From NCBI RefSeq assembly GCF_012912005.1, contig NZ_JABBEA010000011.1:1-64000 (forward strand): a stretch of 64,000 nucleotides of DNA, written 5' to 3'. The notes below the pieces were generated by a model. It was not told the origin of the DNA. It saw only the letters and a program-made list of their open reading frames with translations, and did no database searches. The position numbers and the translations under genes are program-made. This stretch comes from Paenibacillus sp. SZ31 (GTDB taxonomy: Bacteria; Bacillota; Bacilli; Paenibacillales; Paenibacillaceae). Positions 35,015 to 43,801 of this stretch are shown here, in pieces; the first letter of the stretch is position 1, and the number at the start of each line of letters is the position of its first letter.

Positions 35015-36493
35015 CTACTCCTTCAATACGGCATCAATATAAATATTGGGATGCAGTAGAATATCGCCTGCGCGAGAGGTCAACTGGAACATGCCTTCAG
35101 CCCCCACACCCATTACGATGATGAATACAAACAGAATTCCGGCAGGAATCAGCAGGCCGTTCACCGCGTAAGGGCGTCTTGTAACCCCCGCAGGCGGTTC
35201 GCCCCAGAACGCTTGTATGAAGATGCGCAGTACCGAATATAACATCAACAAGCTGGAGAGCACCGCTATACCGGTGAGACCATACAAGCCTGCCTGTAAG
35301 CCACCTTCGAAGAGAAGTAACTTACCCGGAAAACCACTGAATGGAGGCAAGCCTGCCAAGGCAAGTGCGCTGATGAAGAACATCCAACCAAGCAACGGAT
35401 AACGATGGATTAGCCCACCCATGTTGTCGAGCTTTGATGTTCCGGCAACAGCGATCAAGGCACCGCCGAGCAGGAAGAGCAATGTTTTGATCAACATATC
35501 ATGCAGCATGTAGAAGAGCAGACCTTCCAGTGCAGGACGACTGGCCGAGGCCATACCGAAAGCGACAAACCCTACACCTGCGACCACGTTGTAGATGAGA
35601 ATCTTGTTTACATCGCGGTATGAGATCGCACCGATGACACCAAGGACCATCGTTGCACCAGCCATCCATCCGATCAGTGCATGGAAGAAATCCGGATCGT
35701 GATAGAAGATCAGTGTGAATGTTCGCACAATCGCGTACAGGCCAACCTTCGTGAGCAATCCTGCGAACAACGCAGTGACGACTGCAGGTGGTGCCGCATA
35801 AGAGCCGGACAACCAGAAGAACAGGAACAGCCCGGCTTTGATGCTAAATACGATCAGGAAGAGTACGGCAATCAGGGTAACGACCCCGCTCTGTCCCACC
35901 TCAGCAATTTTGACGGACAAGTCCGCCATGTTCAGTGTGCCAGTAATGGAGTAGAGGAAGCCGATGGAAGCGACAAACAGTGCTGAAGAGACGATGTTAA
36001 TCAAGACATATTTGATCGTTTCTCGCAGTTGTCTTTCGGTGCCTCCCAATACGATCAGTGCATAAGAAGAGATGAGCATCAGTTCAAAGCTGACAAACAA
36101 ATTGAACAAATCTCCGGTTAGGAATGAACCGTTAACGCCCGCAATCAGGAAATGAAAGAACGGATAGAAGTGATGCTCTTCCCGCTCCTTGTTCACACTG
36201 CGGAACGCATACAGCAGACATGCCAGTGCGATGATGGAAGCGGCAACGACAAGCAACGCCGATACCATGTCCGCAACAAGCACAATACCATAGGGAGGGG
36301 CCCATCCACCCATATTAAGCGTTAGAACTCCAGTTTGAGCCACACGTGTAATGAGTATCGTGGAGACTGCTGCGGTGAACAAAAGTCCGATGACACTAAT
36401 GATCCGTTGGATGTTCGTTTTCCGGAAAAACAGAAGAGCCAGAACACCTGTAATCAATGGCAACAGAATTGGCAGGACGACGAGATTATTCAT
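35015..36493 (-). CDS. mrpD: Mrp antiporter subunit D
   Basis: The 492-residue product is a proton-translocating subunit homologous to complex I NuoL/M/N. About fourteen helices; the key glutamate lies in SFELMLISSYALIVLGG and the lysine helix in FSIKAGLFLFFWL. Overlaps mrpC by eight bases. Confidence 0.9.
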   Translation of the reverse strand: MNNLVVLPILLPLITGVLALLFFRKTNIQRIISVIGLLFTAAVSTILITRVAQTGVLTLNMGGWAPPYGIVLVADMVSALLVVAASIIALACLLYAFRSVNKEREEHHFYPFFHFLIAGVNGSFLTGDLFNLFVSFELMLISSYALIVLGGTERQLRETIKYVLINIVSSALFVASIGFLYSITGTLNMADLSVKIAEVGQSGVVTLIAVLFLIVFSIKAGLFLFFWLSGSYAAPPAVVTALFAGLLTKVGLYAIVRTFTLIFYHDPDFFHALIGWMAGATMVLGVIGAISYRDVNKILIYNVVAGVGFVAFGMASASRPALEGLLFYMLHDMLIKTLLFLLGGALIAVAGTSKLDNMGGLIHRYPLLGWMFFISALALAGLPPFSGFPGKLLLFEGGLQAGLYGLTGIAVLSSLLMLYSVLRIFIQAFWGEPPAGVTRRPYAVNGLLIPAGILFVFIIVMGVGAEGMFQLTSRAGDILLHPNIYIDAVLKE

Positions 36494-36824
36494 ATGGGCG
36501 CCCCCTTACTTCTTCCATATCGTCTGTTCTCAGCTTCAGATAGGAGCGATACGAGAGAACGAAGAAGAACGCAGTGAGGCCGAAATTAATAACAATGGAT
36601 GTTAATATCAGCGCCTGTGGAAGTGGATCGACATAACGTTCAGCCATCTCCCCAAGCAGTGGTGGTGACCCGGTTTTGAGACGTGACATGGTGATCAACA
36701 ACAGATGCACGCCATGGGTTAGTATGGACATACCAAGTACGATTCGGAGCAGGCTCCGCGACAAGATTAAAAAGACGGCAACCGCAAACAGAATGCCAAC
36801 GGCTACACACATCAATATTTCCAT
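36486..36824 (-). CDS. mrpC: Mrp antiporter subunit C
   Basis: The 112-residue product has three helices and is homologous to NuoK (LSRSLLRIVLGMSILTHGVHLLLI). One base separates it from the end of the mrpA-B fusion. Confidence 0.9.
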   Translation of the reverse strand: MEILMCVAVGILFAVAVFLILSRSLLRIVLGMSILTHGVHLLLITMSRLKTGSPPLLGEMAERYVDPLPQALILTSIVINFGLTAFFFVLSYRSYLKLRTDDMEEVRGRPYE

Positions 36825-36825
36825 A

Positions 36826-39783
36826 TCAGCGATCCTCCCCGATCTGTAGAATGATGGTCATGGTGACACCCAGGACAGCGAGATACACGCCAAGATCGAA
36901 CAGCATGGCCGTGGCGAGTTCTGTCTCTCCCAGCAAAGGAAGTTCGAAATAGCCGAAGGTTTGACTGAGGAACGGTACTCCGAATATAAATGAACCCGCG
37001 CCCGTAAGTAAGGCTATACCCAAGCCGATTCCTGTTAGAATACGGAAGTCAACGGGTAACGCTTTGCGTATCGTATCTGTACTGAATGCCAGAGCAATCA
37101 ATACGAGCGCTGCCGCTGTGACCAGGCCGCCGATGAAGCCTCCGCCCGGATTGTGATGTCCTGCGAAGAACAGGTGCATGGCAAACGTCAATATGATGAA
37201 CACAACGACCTTGGTGGTCGTTTGCAGCAATACATCATTACTCTGCAAGGGTACAGTATCCCACGAGGATGAGCTGCGTTCCCGGTTACCATACTTTTTC
37301 GTATTGTCCGTTTCATCATCCAGATCAGACTCGGAATCCTGATTTTCTTCCTTCTTGCGGAACTTCAATCGGGCTCCAAGATCCTTCGCTTCGAGGTTTA
37401 GATTAATCATGGAATAGATGGACAATGAAGCAACACCAAGCACCATGATCTCCAATAACGTATCGAAGCCACGGAAATCTACCAGTAATACATTCACGAC
37501 ATTTTTACCACCGGCTGAGTCATACGCTTCCTGAAGGAAAAAGGTAGAAATGCTCTCCAGTGATGCGGTTCCGCTTGCAGCTAATGCAACGAAAGTCATC
37601 ACGACCCCGACTGCAATCGCTACGATCATATTCACTGTGAGATAACTGCGGCTTGATTTACCACGTTGCAGTTCAGGCAGATGGTAGAAGCAGAGCAGGA
37701 ACAGTGCAACAGATACGGTCTCGACAATCATCTGTGTTAGTGCCAGATCCGGGGCCCGGAAGAGTACGAACAGCAGGGTTACGAGGTAACCAACCGCTCC
37801 GGTCATAATGACTGCCGACAGTCTGTTCTTGGCAAAAGGAATCGAAACCGCGGCACCGATTAGGGTGACTAGCAGGACGACTTCATAGAATGAGAAGGGC
37901 GCATTGCCCTGCAGATTCCACGTAATATTTTCGCCTGAACGGAAGAAGGCATAGACCAGTAAGGCAACTGTGAATGAGAAAATATAAACGAGATAACTAC
38001 GAACTGAGCCATTCATATAGGCTTCCGTCCATTTACGTGCATAATGCTGAAGATTATCGAGTACGACATGGTACATATTGTTAATTGTTAATCCTTGTGG
38101 ATAATGCTCATAAATATTCCTCCATCGTGGCAACAGCTTGTAGAGAGTGATTCCCAGAATCACGACTCCGATGGTCATAATTAGTTCCGGAGTCCATCCA
38201 TGCCACAGAGAGAAATGTACATCAAAGCGCTCGTTCCCATTCAGTAGGGAAGGAAGCACAGCGGCCATTGCCGGTTCGATCAGTGATCCGGCCAGCAGGT
38301 TCGGAAAGAGTCCGAAGATGATGACAAGAATACCGAGAACAATGGGCGGAATGAGCATACCGGCGGGCGCTTCGTGCAGCTTCTCGGCAGGGATCTCGCT
38401 TTGGCTACGACCGAGGAATGTTTTGAACACGATAATAAGCGCATAGATCAGGGTAAACACACTTGCAAGCCAAGCGAATACCGGCAGTAGAACACTCCAG
38501 GAACCAAGTCCAAAGATTCGCAGATGCGTGACTTCGACCATCGCCTGGAAGAATAGCTCCTTGCTCAGGAATCCGTTGAACGGCGGGATCCCCGCCATGG
38601 CAAGTGAGCCGATCAGTGCTACGGTGAATGTAATTGGCATGAATGAAGCAAGTCCACCGAGCTTCCGAATGTCACGTGTACCCGTTTCATGATCGACGAT
38701 GCCTACGACCATGAACAGAGCGGCCTTGAAGGTCGCATGATTAAACAGGTGAAGCAGCGCAGCGGTTATCGCCACGGTGTACATCGCAGAGGACTCGCCA
38801 TATCCGAAGTAGAGAGCAGCAGATCCAACCCCGAATAGGGACATGATCAGACCAAGTTGAGAGATGGTCGAATAGGCGAGAATCGCTTTGAGATCGTTTT
38901 TTTTCACCGCCAGGAATGATCCATAACACAAAGTCAGAAGACCAACGCCGGTGACCAGCCAGAACCAGAGTCCCTGTCCACCGAAGATCGGTGTGAACCT
39001 GGCCACAACGTACAGTCCGGCCTTAACCATCGTGGCTGAGTGCAGATAGGCACTCACTGGTGTAGGAGCTTCCATGGCATCCGGTAACCAGATATGGAAC
39101 GGGAATTGGGCCGATTTGGTGAAAGCTCCAATCAGGATCAAGACAAGCGCTGGCAGAAATAGTGCGCTTTCCTGAAACTGTCCCAACCCTGCAATGGTTG
39201 CACGAATACTGAACGTTCCTGTAATGAGATACATCATCATGAATCCGGTAAGCATGGCGAAACCGCCAAATACCGTAATCAGGAATGATTTTTGTGCTCC
39301 TGAAGTCGAGGCTTTACGTTTGTAATGAAATGCAATCAACAGGAATGACGTAATACTGGTCAATTCCCAGAATCCGTATAGCACGATCATATTATCAGAC
39401 AGCACTACGCCCAACATGGCTCCCATGAACATCAACAGATACAGGTAGAAGCGGTTCAGGGCTTCTTTCATATCCATGTAGAAGATGGAGTAGAGCACAA
39501 CGAGCACACCGATTCCGGTGATTAGCAGTGTCAGCATCAGGCTTAGACCGTCCAGATATAAGTTAAATCCAATGTCCAGTGAAGGAATCCATGGGATATT
39601 TCCGGATACGGTGTTGCGCTGGGACACAGCGGGTATGAGGCTCGCAAAGGTTACAAATAATAGTGCCGGGACAAAGAGAACCGGCCATCCCAAATGTAAT
39701 TTACGGAAGAAACGATGCAGCGTGGCAAGAAGAATGCCAGCGGCAAAAGGCAGAATAACAGCAACATGAAGCAGGCTCAACAT
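36826..39783 (-). CDS. mrpA: Fused Mrp antiporter subunits A and B
   Basis: The 985-residue product joins MrpA and MrpB in one chain. The MrpA part (to about residue 800) carries the NuoL-like core (GFWELTSITSFLLI; KSAQFPFHIWLPDAMEAPTPVSAYLHSATMVKAG) and the C-terminal MrpA domain (RAPDLALTQMIVETVSVALFLLCFYHLP). A charged linker (about 815-855, rich in Asp, Glu, Lys) leads to a complete MrpB domain with FFAGHHNPGGGFIGGLV. No stop or frameshift lies between them. In Bacillus the two are separate genes. The ATG at 39783 follows GGGGGTG; the frame runs further upstream without a ribosome site. The operon order A/B-C-D-E-F-G is otherwise standard; it exports Na+ in exchange for H+ for alkali and salt tolerance. 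Confidence 0.9.
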   Translation of the reverse strand: MLSLLHVAVILPFAAGILLATLHRFFRKLHLGWPVLFVPALLFVTFASLIPAVSQRNTVSGNIPWIPSLDIGFNLYLDGLSLMLTLLITGIGVLVVLYSIFYMDMKEALNRFYLYLLMFMGAMLGVVLSDNMIVLYGFWELTSITSFLLIAFHYKRKASTSGAQKSFLITVFGGFAMLTGFMMMYLITGTFSIRATIAGLGQFQESALFLPALVLILIGAFTKSAQFPFHIWLPDAMEAPTPVSAYLHSATMVKAGLYVVARFTPIFGGQGLWFWLVTGVGLLTLCYGSFLAVKKNDLKAILAYSTISQLGLIMSLFGVGSAALYFGYGESSAMYTVAITAALLHLFNHATFKAALFMVVGIVDHETGTRDIRKLGGLASFMPITFTVALIGSLAMAGIPPFNGFLSKELFFQAMVEVTHLRIFGLGSWSVLLPVFAWLASVFTLIYALIIVFKTFLGRSQSEIPAEKLHEAPAGMLIPPIVLGILVIIFGLFPNLLAGSLIEPAMAAVLPSLLNGNERFDVHFSLWHGWTPELIMTIGVVILGITLYKLLPRWRNIYEHYPQGLTINNMYHVVLDNLQHYARKWTEAYMNGSVRSYLVYIFSFTVALLVYAFFRSGENITWNLQGNAPFSFYEVVLLVTLIGAAVSIPFAKNRLSAVIMTGAVGYLVTLLFVLFRAPDLALTQMIVETVSVALFLLCFYHLPELQRGKSSRSYLTVNMIVAIAVGVVMTFVALAASGTASLESISTFFLQEAYDSAGGKNVVNVLLVDFRGFDTLLEIMVLGVASLSIYSMINLNLEAKDLGARLKFRKKEENQDSESDLDDETDNTKKYGNRERSSSSWDTVPLQSNDVLLQTTTKVVVFIILTFAMHLFFAGHHNPGGGFIGGLVTAAALVLIALAFSTDTIRKALPVDFRILTGIGLGIALLTGAGSFIFGVPFLSQTFGYFELPLLGETELATAMLFDLGVYLAVLGVTMTIILQIGEDR

Positions 39784-40080
39784 TACACCCCCAATGTTTA
39801 GTATTTCGACGACTCTCTCTGTGACATACAGGCGCATGATCCTCAAAGGATATGCTTGCTCTCTATATTCATAACCCAAGTATGTATATACAGAATCGTG
39901 TCTATTCTTTGAATGGAAGAAACACGGTGAAGATTTCAGTATAATATTGTATGGGCATGTATAATGAAAAAACACAAAAGATCCGATAAATATGAAAACG
40001 ATTAGGTGACATCCCGTGTACCCTTTGCAGCATAGTTATGTTGAGAAGCAAGATGGTTTCACCGTGTAATGGAGGAAATA

Positions 40081-41721
40081 ATGTCATTCAAGATCAGAAC
40101 CGTGCTTACAGTTATCTTCGCTGTTTTATCCTTGCTGGTTACCCTGACGATTGGATCTATTTTTAGCCAAAAGTCATTTGTTGCTGTAGAGACTGAGATT
40201 GGTCACTCCCTTACAGGCACGGCCTCCCAGGCATCGGACAAGCTGGATCGGTTTATGTCCGCTCGCGCGGGTGAACTGGACCTGCTGGGCCGCATGGCTG
40301 CGCTGGAAGATGGATTTAAACCAGCTGAAATTCAGATGTTGCTGGATCAGCTACAAGATAGCTTTCCCTCATTCTCATGGGTTGGATTCATGGACCCGAA
40401 GGGAAAAGTATTAGCTGCGACGGATGGCATCTTGCTTGGTGAAAATTTATCCGAGCGACCTGTGTATCAGGAGGGAATCAAGGGTAAGTTTATTGGAGAT
40501 GTGCATAATGCAGTACTTCTTGCCAAGCTGCTTCCGAATCCAACGGGAGAGCCGTTACAATTTGTCGATATCAGTTTTCCTCTGAAGGATAGCAAAGGTC
40601 ATATTCAAGGTGTGCTCGCTGCACATTTAAGCTGGGCCTGGGCGAAGGAAGTCGAGGAATCGGTGCTTGCTCCGCTGAAGCGGGAGGAAAAGGACATTGA
40701 ATTCTTTATCGTGAGCAAAAATGAACATACTGTACTGCTGGGGCCTAAGGAATGGATCGGTAAACCGCTGATATTACCGGGTATCGCAGAGGCCCAGCGT
40801 AACGAAAGCAGTTGGTCGATTGAAGAATGGCCTGATGGGAATGACTATGTGACAGGGTTTGCTTACAGTCAGGGTCATCTGGATTATCCCGGATTAGGAT
40901 GGACCGTAGTTATTCGTCAAGTCAAGTCCACTGCGTTTGCTTCTGTCTTTGACCTCATGTGGTTTAATGTGTGGGCAGGACTTGCCGTTACCGTGCTGTT
41001 TGCACTTATTGGCTGGTATGTCTCTCGTCTGATTTCTGCCCCAATTGTACGTCTTACCAGGGTAGCCAATCGACTGCGAGTAGGAGACGCTCTTGAGATT
41101 CCCGAGAATAAAGGGATTAAGGAGATTGAAGTGTTGTCCCGTTCGCTACGGGATATGGTGACCTCTCTTACGAATAAAGACTCGGAGCTGGTCGTGATGC
41201 AGAATCTGGCCCATTTTGATCAGTTGACTAGTCTTCCGAATCGTACTGCCCTGGAAGCGTATCTGGAAGAGTCACTGGAGACCGAAAGTGAAAATCATAC
41301 CCTGACGTTCCTCTATCTGGATCTCGATGGATTCAAACGTGTCAACGATACACTTGGACATCAGACTGGAGATGTACTCCTTCAGAAGGTGGCCCAACGT
41401 CTATCTGCTCTTGGTCAGGAGAAGGGCATAACGGTCCGGTTGGGTGGAGATGAATTCCTGATTGTACTTCGGTCTGTTGGAAGCCATCCGAGGGAAGAAG
41501 CCAGCGCGTATGCAGAAGCCATCATTCAAAGTCTGAACAAGCCGTTTATTATTGAATACGAGCGAATTCGGATTGGATGTAGCATCGGAGGTGCCGAATA
41601 TCCGACCAACAGCAACAACCCAAGTGAGATTATCCGAATGGCGGACGAAGCTTTATATGAATCCAAACGTGCAGGTAAAAATAGAATGACATTTTATTCC
41701 GATTTGAAGCAGGGGCATTAG
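40081..41721 (+). CDS. Membrane diguanylate cyclase with Cache sensor
   Basis: The 546-residue product has an N-terminal membrane helix, an extracytoplasmic double-Cache sensor domain (about 35-285, with WVGFMDPKGKVLAATDG and GYVSR-type endings), a second helix, a HAMP domain (about 315-370) and a C-terminal GGDEF domain with intact G455-G456-D457-E458-F459. It should make cyclic di-GMP in response to an outside ligand. ATG at 40081 follows GGAGG; an ATG twelve bases earlier overlaps the ribosome site. Divergent from the mrp operon. Confidence 0.9.
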   Translation: MSFKIRTVLTVIFAVLSLLVTLTIGSIFSQKSFVAVETEIGHSLTGTASQASDKLDRFMSARAGELDLLGRMAALEDGFKPAEIQMLLDQLQDSFPSFSWVGFMDPKGKVLAATDGILLGENLSERPVYQEGIKGKFIGDVHNAVLLAKLLPNPTGEPLQFVDISFPLKDSKGHIQGVLAAHLSWAWAKEVEESVLAPLKREEKDIEFFIVSKNEHTVLLGPKEWIGKPLILPGIAEAQRNESSWSIEEWPDGNDYVTGFAYSQGHLDYPGLGWTVVIRQVKSTAFASVFDLMWFNVWAGLAVTVLFALIGWYVSRLISAPIVRLTRVANRLRVGDALEIPENKGIKEIEVLSRSLRDMVTSLTNKDSELVVMQNLAHFDQLTSLPNRTALEAYLEESLETESENHTLTFLYLDLDGFKRVNDTLGHQTGDVLLQKVAQRLSALGQEKGITVRLGGDEFLIVLRSVGSHPREEASAYAEAIIQSLNKPFIIEYERIRIGCSIGGAEYPTNSNNPSEIIRMADEALYESKRAGKNRMTFYSDLKQGH

Positions 41722-41791
41722 CGTATAATAATATTAGCTGAGATATCCAATCACCTTTGTACGATTCTGTATATAGACTAGGAGGGGTGAC

Positions 41792-42313
41792 ATGTCTGGA
41801 AAATATACATCGGTACCTTACGGTTATGAGCCACCTGCGGCCAGTCGCAAAGGCACACTGACTTTTTATGACTCGTTCGAACATGTTACCGATGAGCAAC
41901 TCGAACACGCCGCTGCAACAGTGGATACCCGTTCATTCGTACAGCTCGTGCTGTATCCTTTACACGAAAGTACGTTTAAGCGAATGAGCAAGGATACGAT
42001 ACAAGCCTATTACAAAAGAGAAGACCGCCTGCATGATTGGAGGCGGGAACATCCTACCTCACGTATACGTGTAGAGGGACTGGAGGGCAAGAGAAAGAAA
42101 TATACGCCTGTGGATAGCGCGCTGCGCCATATCACTGCGGAATACCCTGCCCCTCACTTTCTTTATTTGACGGTAGAGATGGCGAATATGTTTGCTTCGT
42201 TTGATTCCTTCAAAGATTGGATCAAAGAGCTGCGTCTCATCATTGACGGATCGTCCGGAGATCTGCATCCTAGGTTGGAGCAAAATCGTCATCGCTGGGA
42301 ATGGTCGGAATGA
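41792..42313 (+). CDS. Unrecognised 173-residue protein
   Basis: ATG at 41792 follows AGGAGGGGTG, so it is well expressed. Soluble, basic in the middle (RREHPTSRIRVEGLEGKRKKY), with a C-terminal WIKELRLIIDGSSGDLHPRLEQNRHRWEW. No signal peptide or membrane segment. I do not recognise a family. It lies 70 bp after the diguanylate cyclase and ends in a strong terminator, so the two may be co-transcribed. Confidence 0.7.
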   Translation: MSGKYTSVPYGYEPPAASRKGTLTFYDSFEHVTDEQLEHAAATVDTRSFVQLVLYPLHESTFKRMSKDTIQAYYKREDRLHDWRREHPTSRIRVEGLEGKRKKYTPVDSALRHITAEYPAPHFLYLTVEMANMFASFDSFKDWIKELRLIIDGSSGDLHPRLEQNRHRWEWSE

Positions 42314-42373
42314 AGACATAGAATTAAAATGTAGATGTAGTTAAAAGGATCAGTTCGGTGATCATAAGAAAAC

Positions 42374-42428
42374 CAAAAAAAGTTGTGTTGTACAACCGTA
42401 ATTCCGGTGTACAGCACAACTTTTTTTA
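42374..42428. terminator. Bidirectional terminator between convergent genes
   Basis: AAAAAAAGTTGTG pairs with CACAACTTTTTTT, extended by TTGTAC/GTGTAC pairing. It serves the 173-residue gene and the minus-strand GGDEF gene. Confidence 0.9.
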
Positions 42429-42437
42429 TTATGATTT

Positions 42438-43568
42438 TCAAACGAAGGACGAAGTCAGATCAAGTGACGTTACGGTTTTATTTTTACCTGTTCGTTTGGC
42501 GAGATACAGACAGGCATCCACTTCCTCGAACAATTTGTCTTTGCTCAGATTGGGACTGTAGCTTTTGAGACCGATACTTACCGTAATGAAAGCTCCTTCA
42601 AGTTCCAGATGACCCATCAGGGCAATCTTCTGACGAATCTGTTCCACCAGGGCGTAAGCCTGCTCGAAGGATTGCTCAAACATCAATAAGGCGAACTCTT
42701 CGCCACCGTAGCGTGCTGCAATATCACTTGAGGTAATCGTCTCCTGAATGATCAATGACACTTTCTCCAGAATGATGTCTCCAACCCGATGACCGTACGT
42801 GTCATTAATGGATTTGAAATCATCAATATCGATTAGAGCCAGATGCATACTCATGCCACTGTTGGCGTACTCAAATGCTTTTTCATAATAATCCTTGAAT
42901 GAGCTTTGGTTGTAGAGGTTGGTTAAACCGTCTGTTTTGGACTGTTTGGTCATAATGGCGTTTCGCACAATAAGGTCCTGTTTGGCAAGCATGCTTGCCT
43001 GAAGGTCGTCCAGCACTTCGACTCCGCTGGTTACGATAACCTGTGCTACATATGTACCAAGGATTAGAAAAGCCGGAATGGATACCATGTCAAATGAAGA
43101 CAGGTAGGATCGATAGGCTGGGTCGAACAGAACCAGAAGATAACCCATCATCTGCATCAGGAAGACTATCCAGACTCTCTTTTTGCTGAAGAACAGAACC
43201 GAAGCGAAGATAGGTAACAGGCAGATCGCTAATATAATCCGAATGTCATAATTGACATGAATAATCGTCCAGGCGATAACTGTGCTTGCTACAGACATGG
43301 CATAGAAGGAGTATGAACTGAAGCGCCGATCAACCCAACTTGCGATCAAAATGCAAGAACTGCTAATGGCCGTAGGCCAGAACAGGACATTCATCATGAA
43401 ATCTGCAGGTGCGCGATCATACTCCAGAAACAGGAAACAGCCCACTTGAATGGCGAAATGTGCACTGATGACAACCCAGTAGGCATGGAGCATTTTTTTA
43501 ATCCATTTGGAATGCTTGAACTCGTATTCTGTTGGAATGTGGCTATTGTGCGTATGGAAACTCTTCAT
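42438..43568 (-). CDS. Membrane diguanylate cyclase
   Basis: The 376-residue product has about six N-terminal membrane helices (residues 25-200) as a sensor unit, then a GGDEF domain (about 210-375) with DGLTNLYNQSSF, HLALIDIDDFKSINDTYGH and the active-site variant GGEEF in ARYGGEEFALL, which is normally active. Convergent with the 173-residue gene. The giant DUF11 gene starts divergently 230 bp away. Confidence 0.9.
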   Translation of the reverse strand: MKSFHTHNSHIPTEYEFKHSKWIKKMLHAYWVVISAHFAIQVGCFLFLEYDRAPADFMMNVLFWPTAISSSCILIASWVDRRFSSYSFYAMSVASTVIAWTIIHVNYDIRIILAICLLPIFASVLFFSKKRVWIVFLMQMMGYLLVLFDPAYRSYLSSFDMVSIPAFLILGTYVAQVIVTSGVEVLDDLQASMLAKQDLIVRNAIMTKQSKTDGLTNLYNQSSFKDYYEKAFEYANSGMSMHLALIDIDDFKSINDTYGHRVGDIILEKVSLIIQETITSSDIAARYGGEEFALLMFEQSFEQAYALVEQIRQKIALMGHLELEGAFITVSIGLKSYSPNLSKDKLFEEVDACLYLAKRTGKNKTVTSLDLTSSFV

Positions 43569-43801
43569 ATATCACCGCTGACTGCATCATAATGGTACGA
43601 CAGAATTCTCTCGTATATGATAATTATAAATCACAATGAACAAAACGCAAATCATTATATTTAGAGCATGAGAACTAAGCTTACATTATATTACAGAGAG
43701 AACAGAAACTTTCCGAAAAGGGACATACAAATTTCGGAGGGAGCATCATAGACTAATAATAGGCTCCGTTTCATAGGATTGTAATTCTTGCTGAAGGGGA
43801 G
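43569..43801. other. Divergent promoter region of GGDEF and DUF11 genes
   Basis: AT-rich gap without coding potential. GGGGAGGTGA right at the start of the DUF11 gene is a near-perfect ribosome site. I saw no clear operator. Confidence 0.5.
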
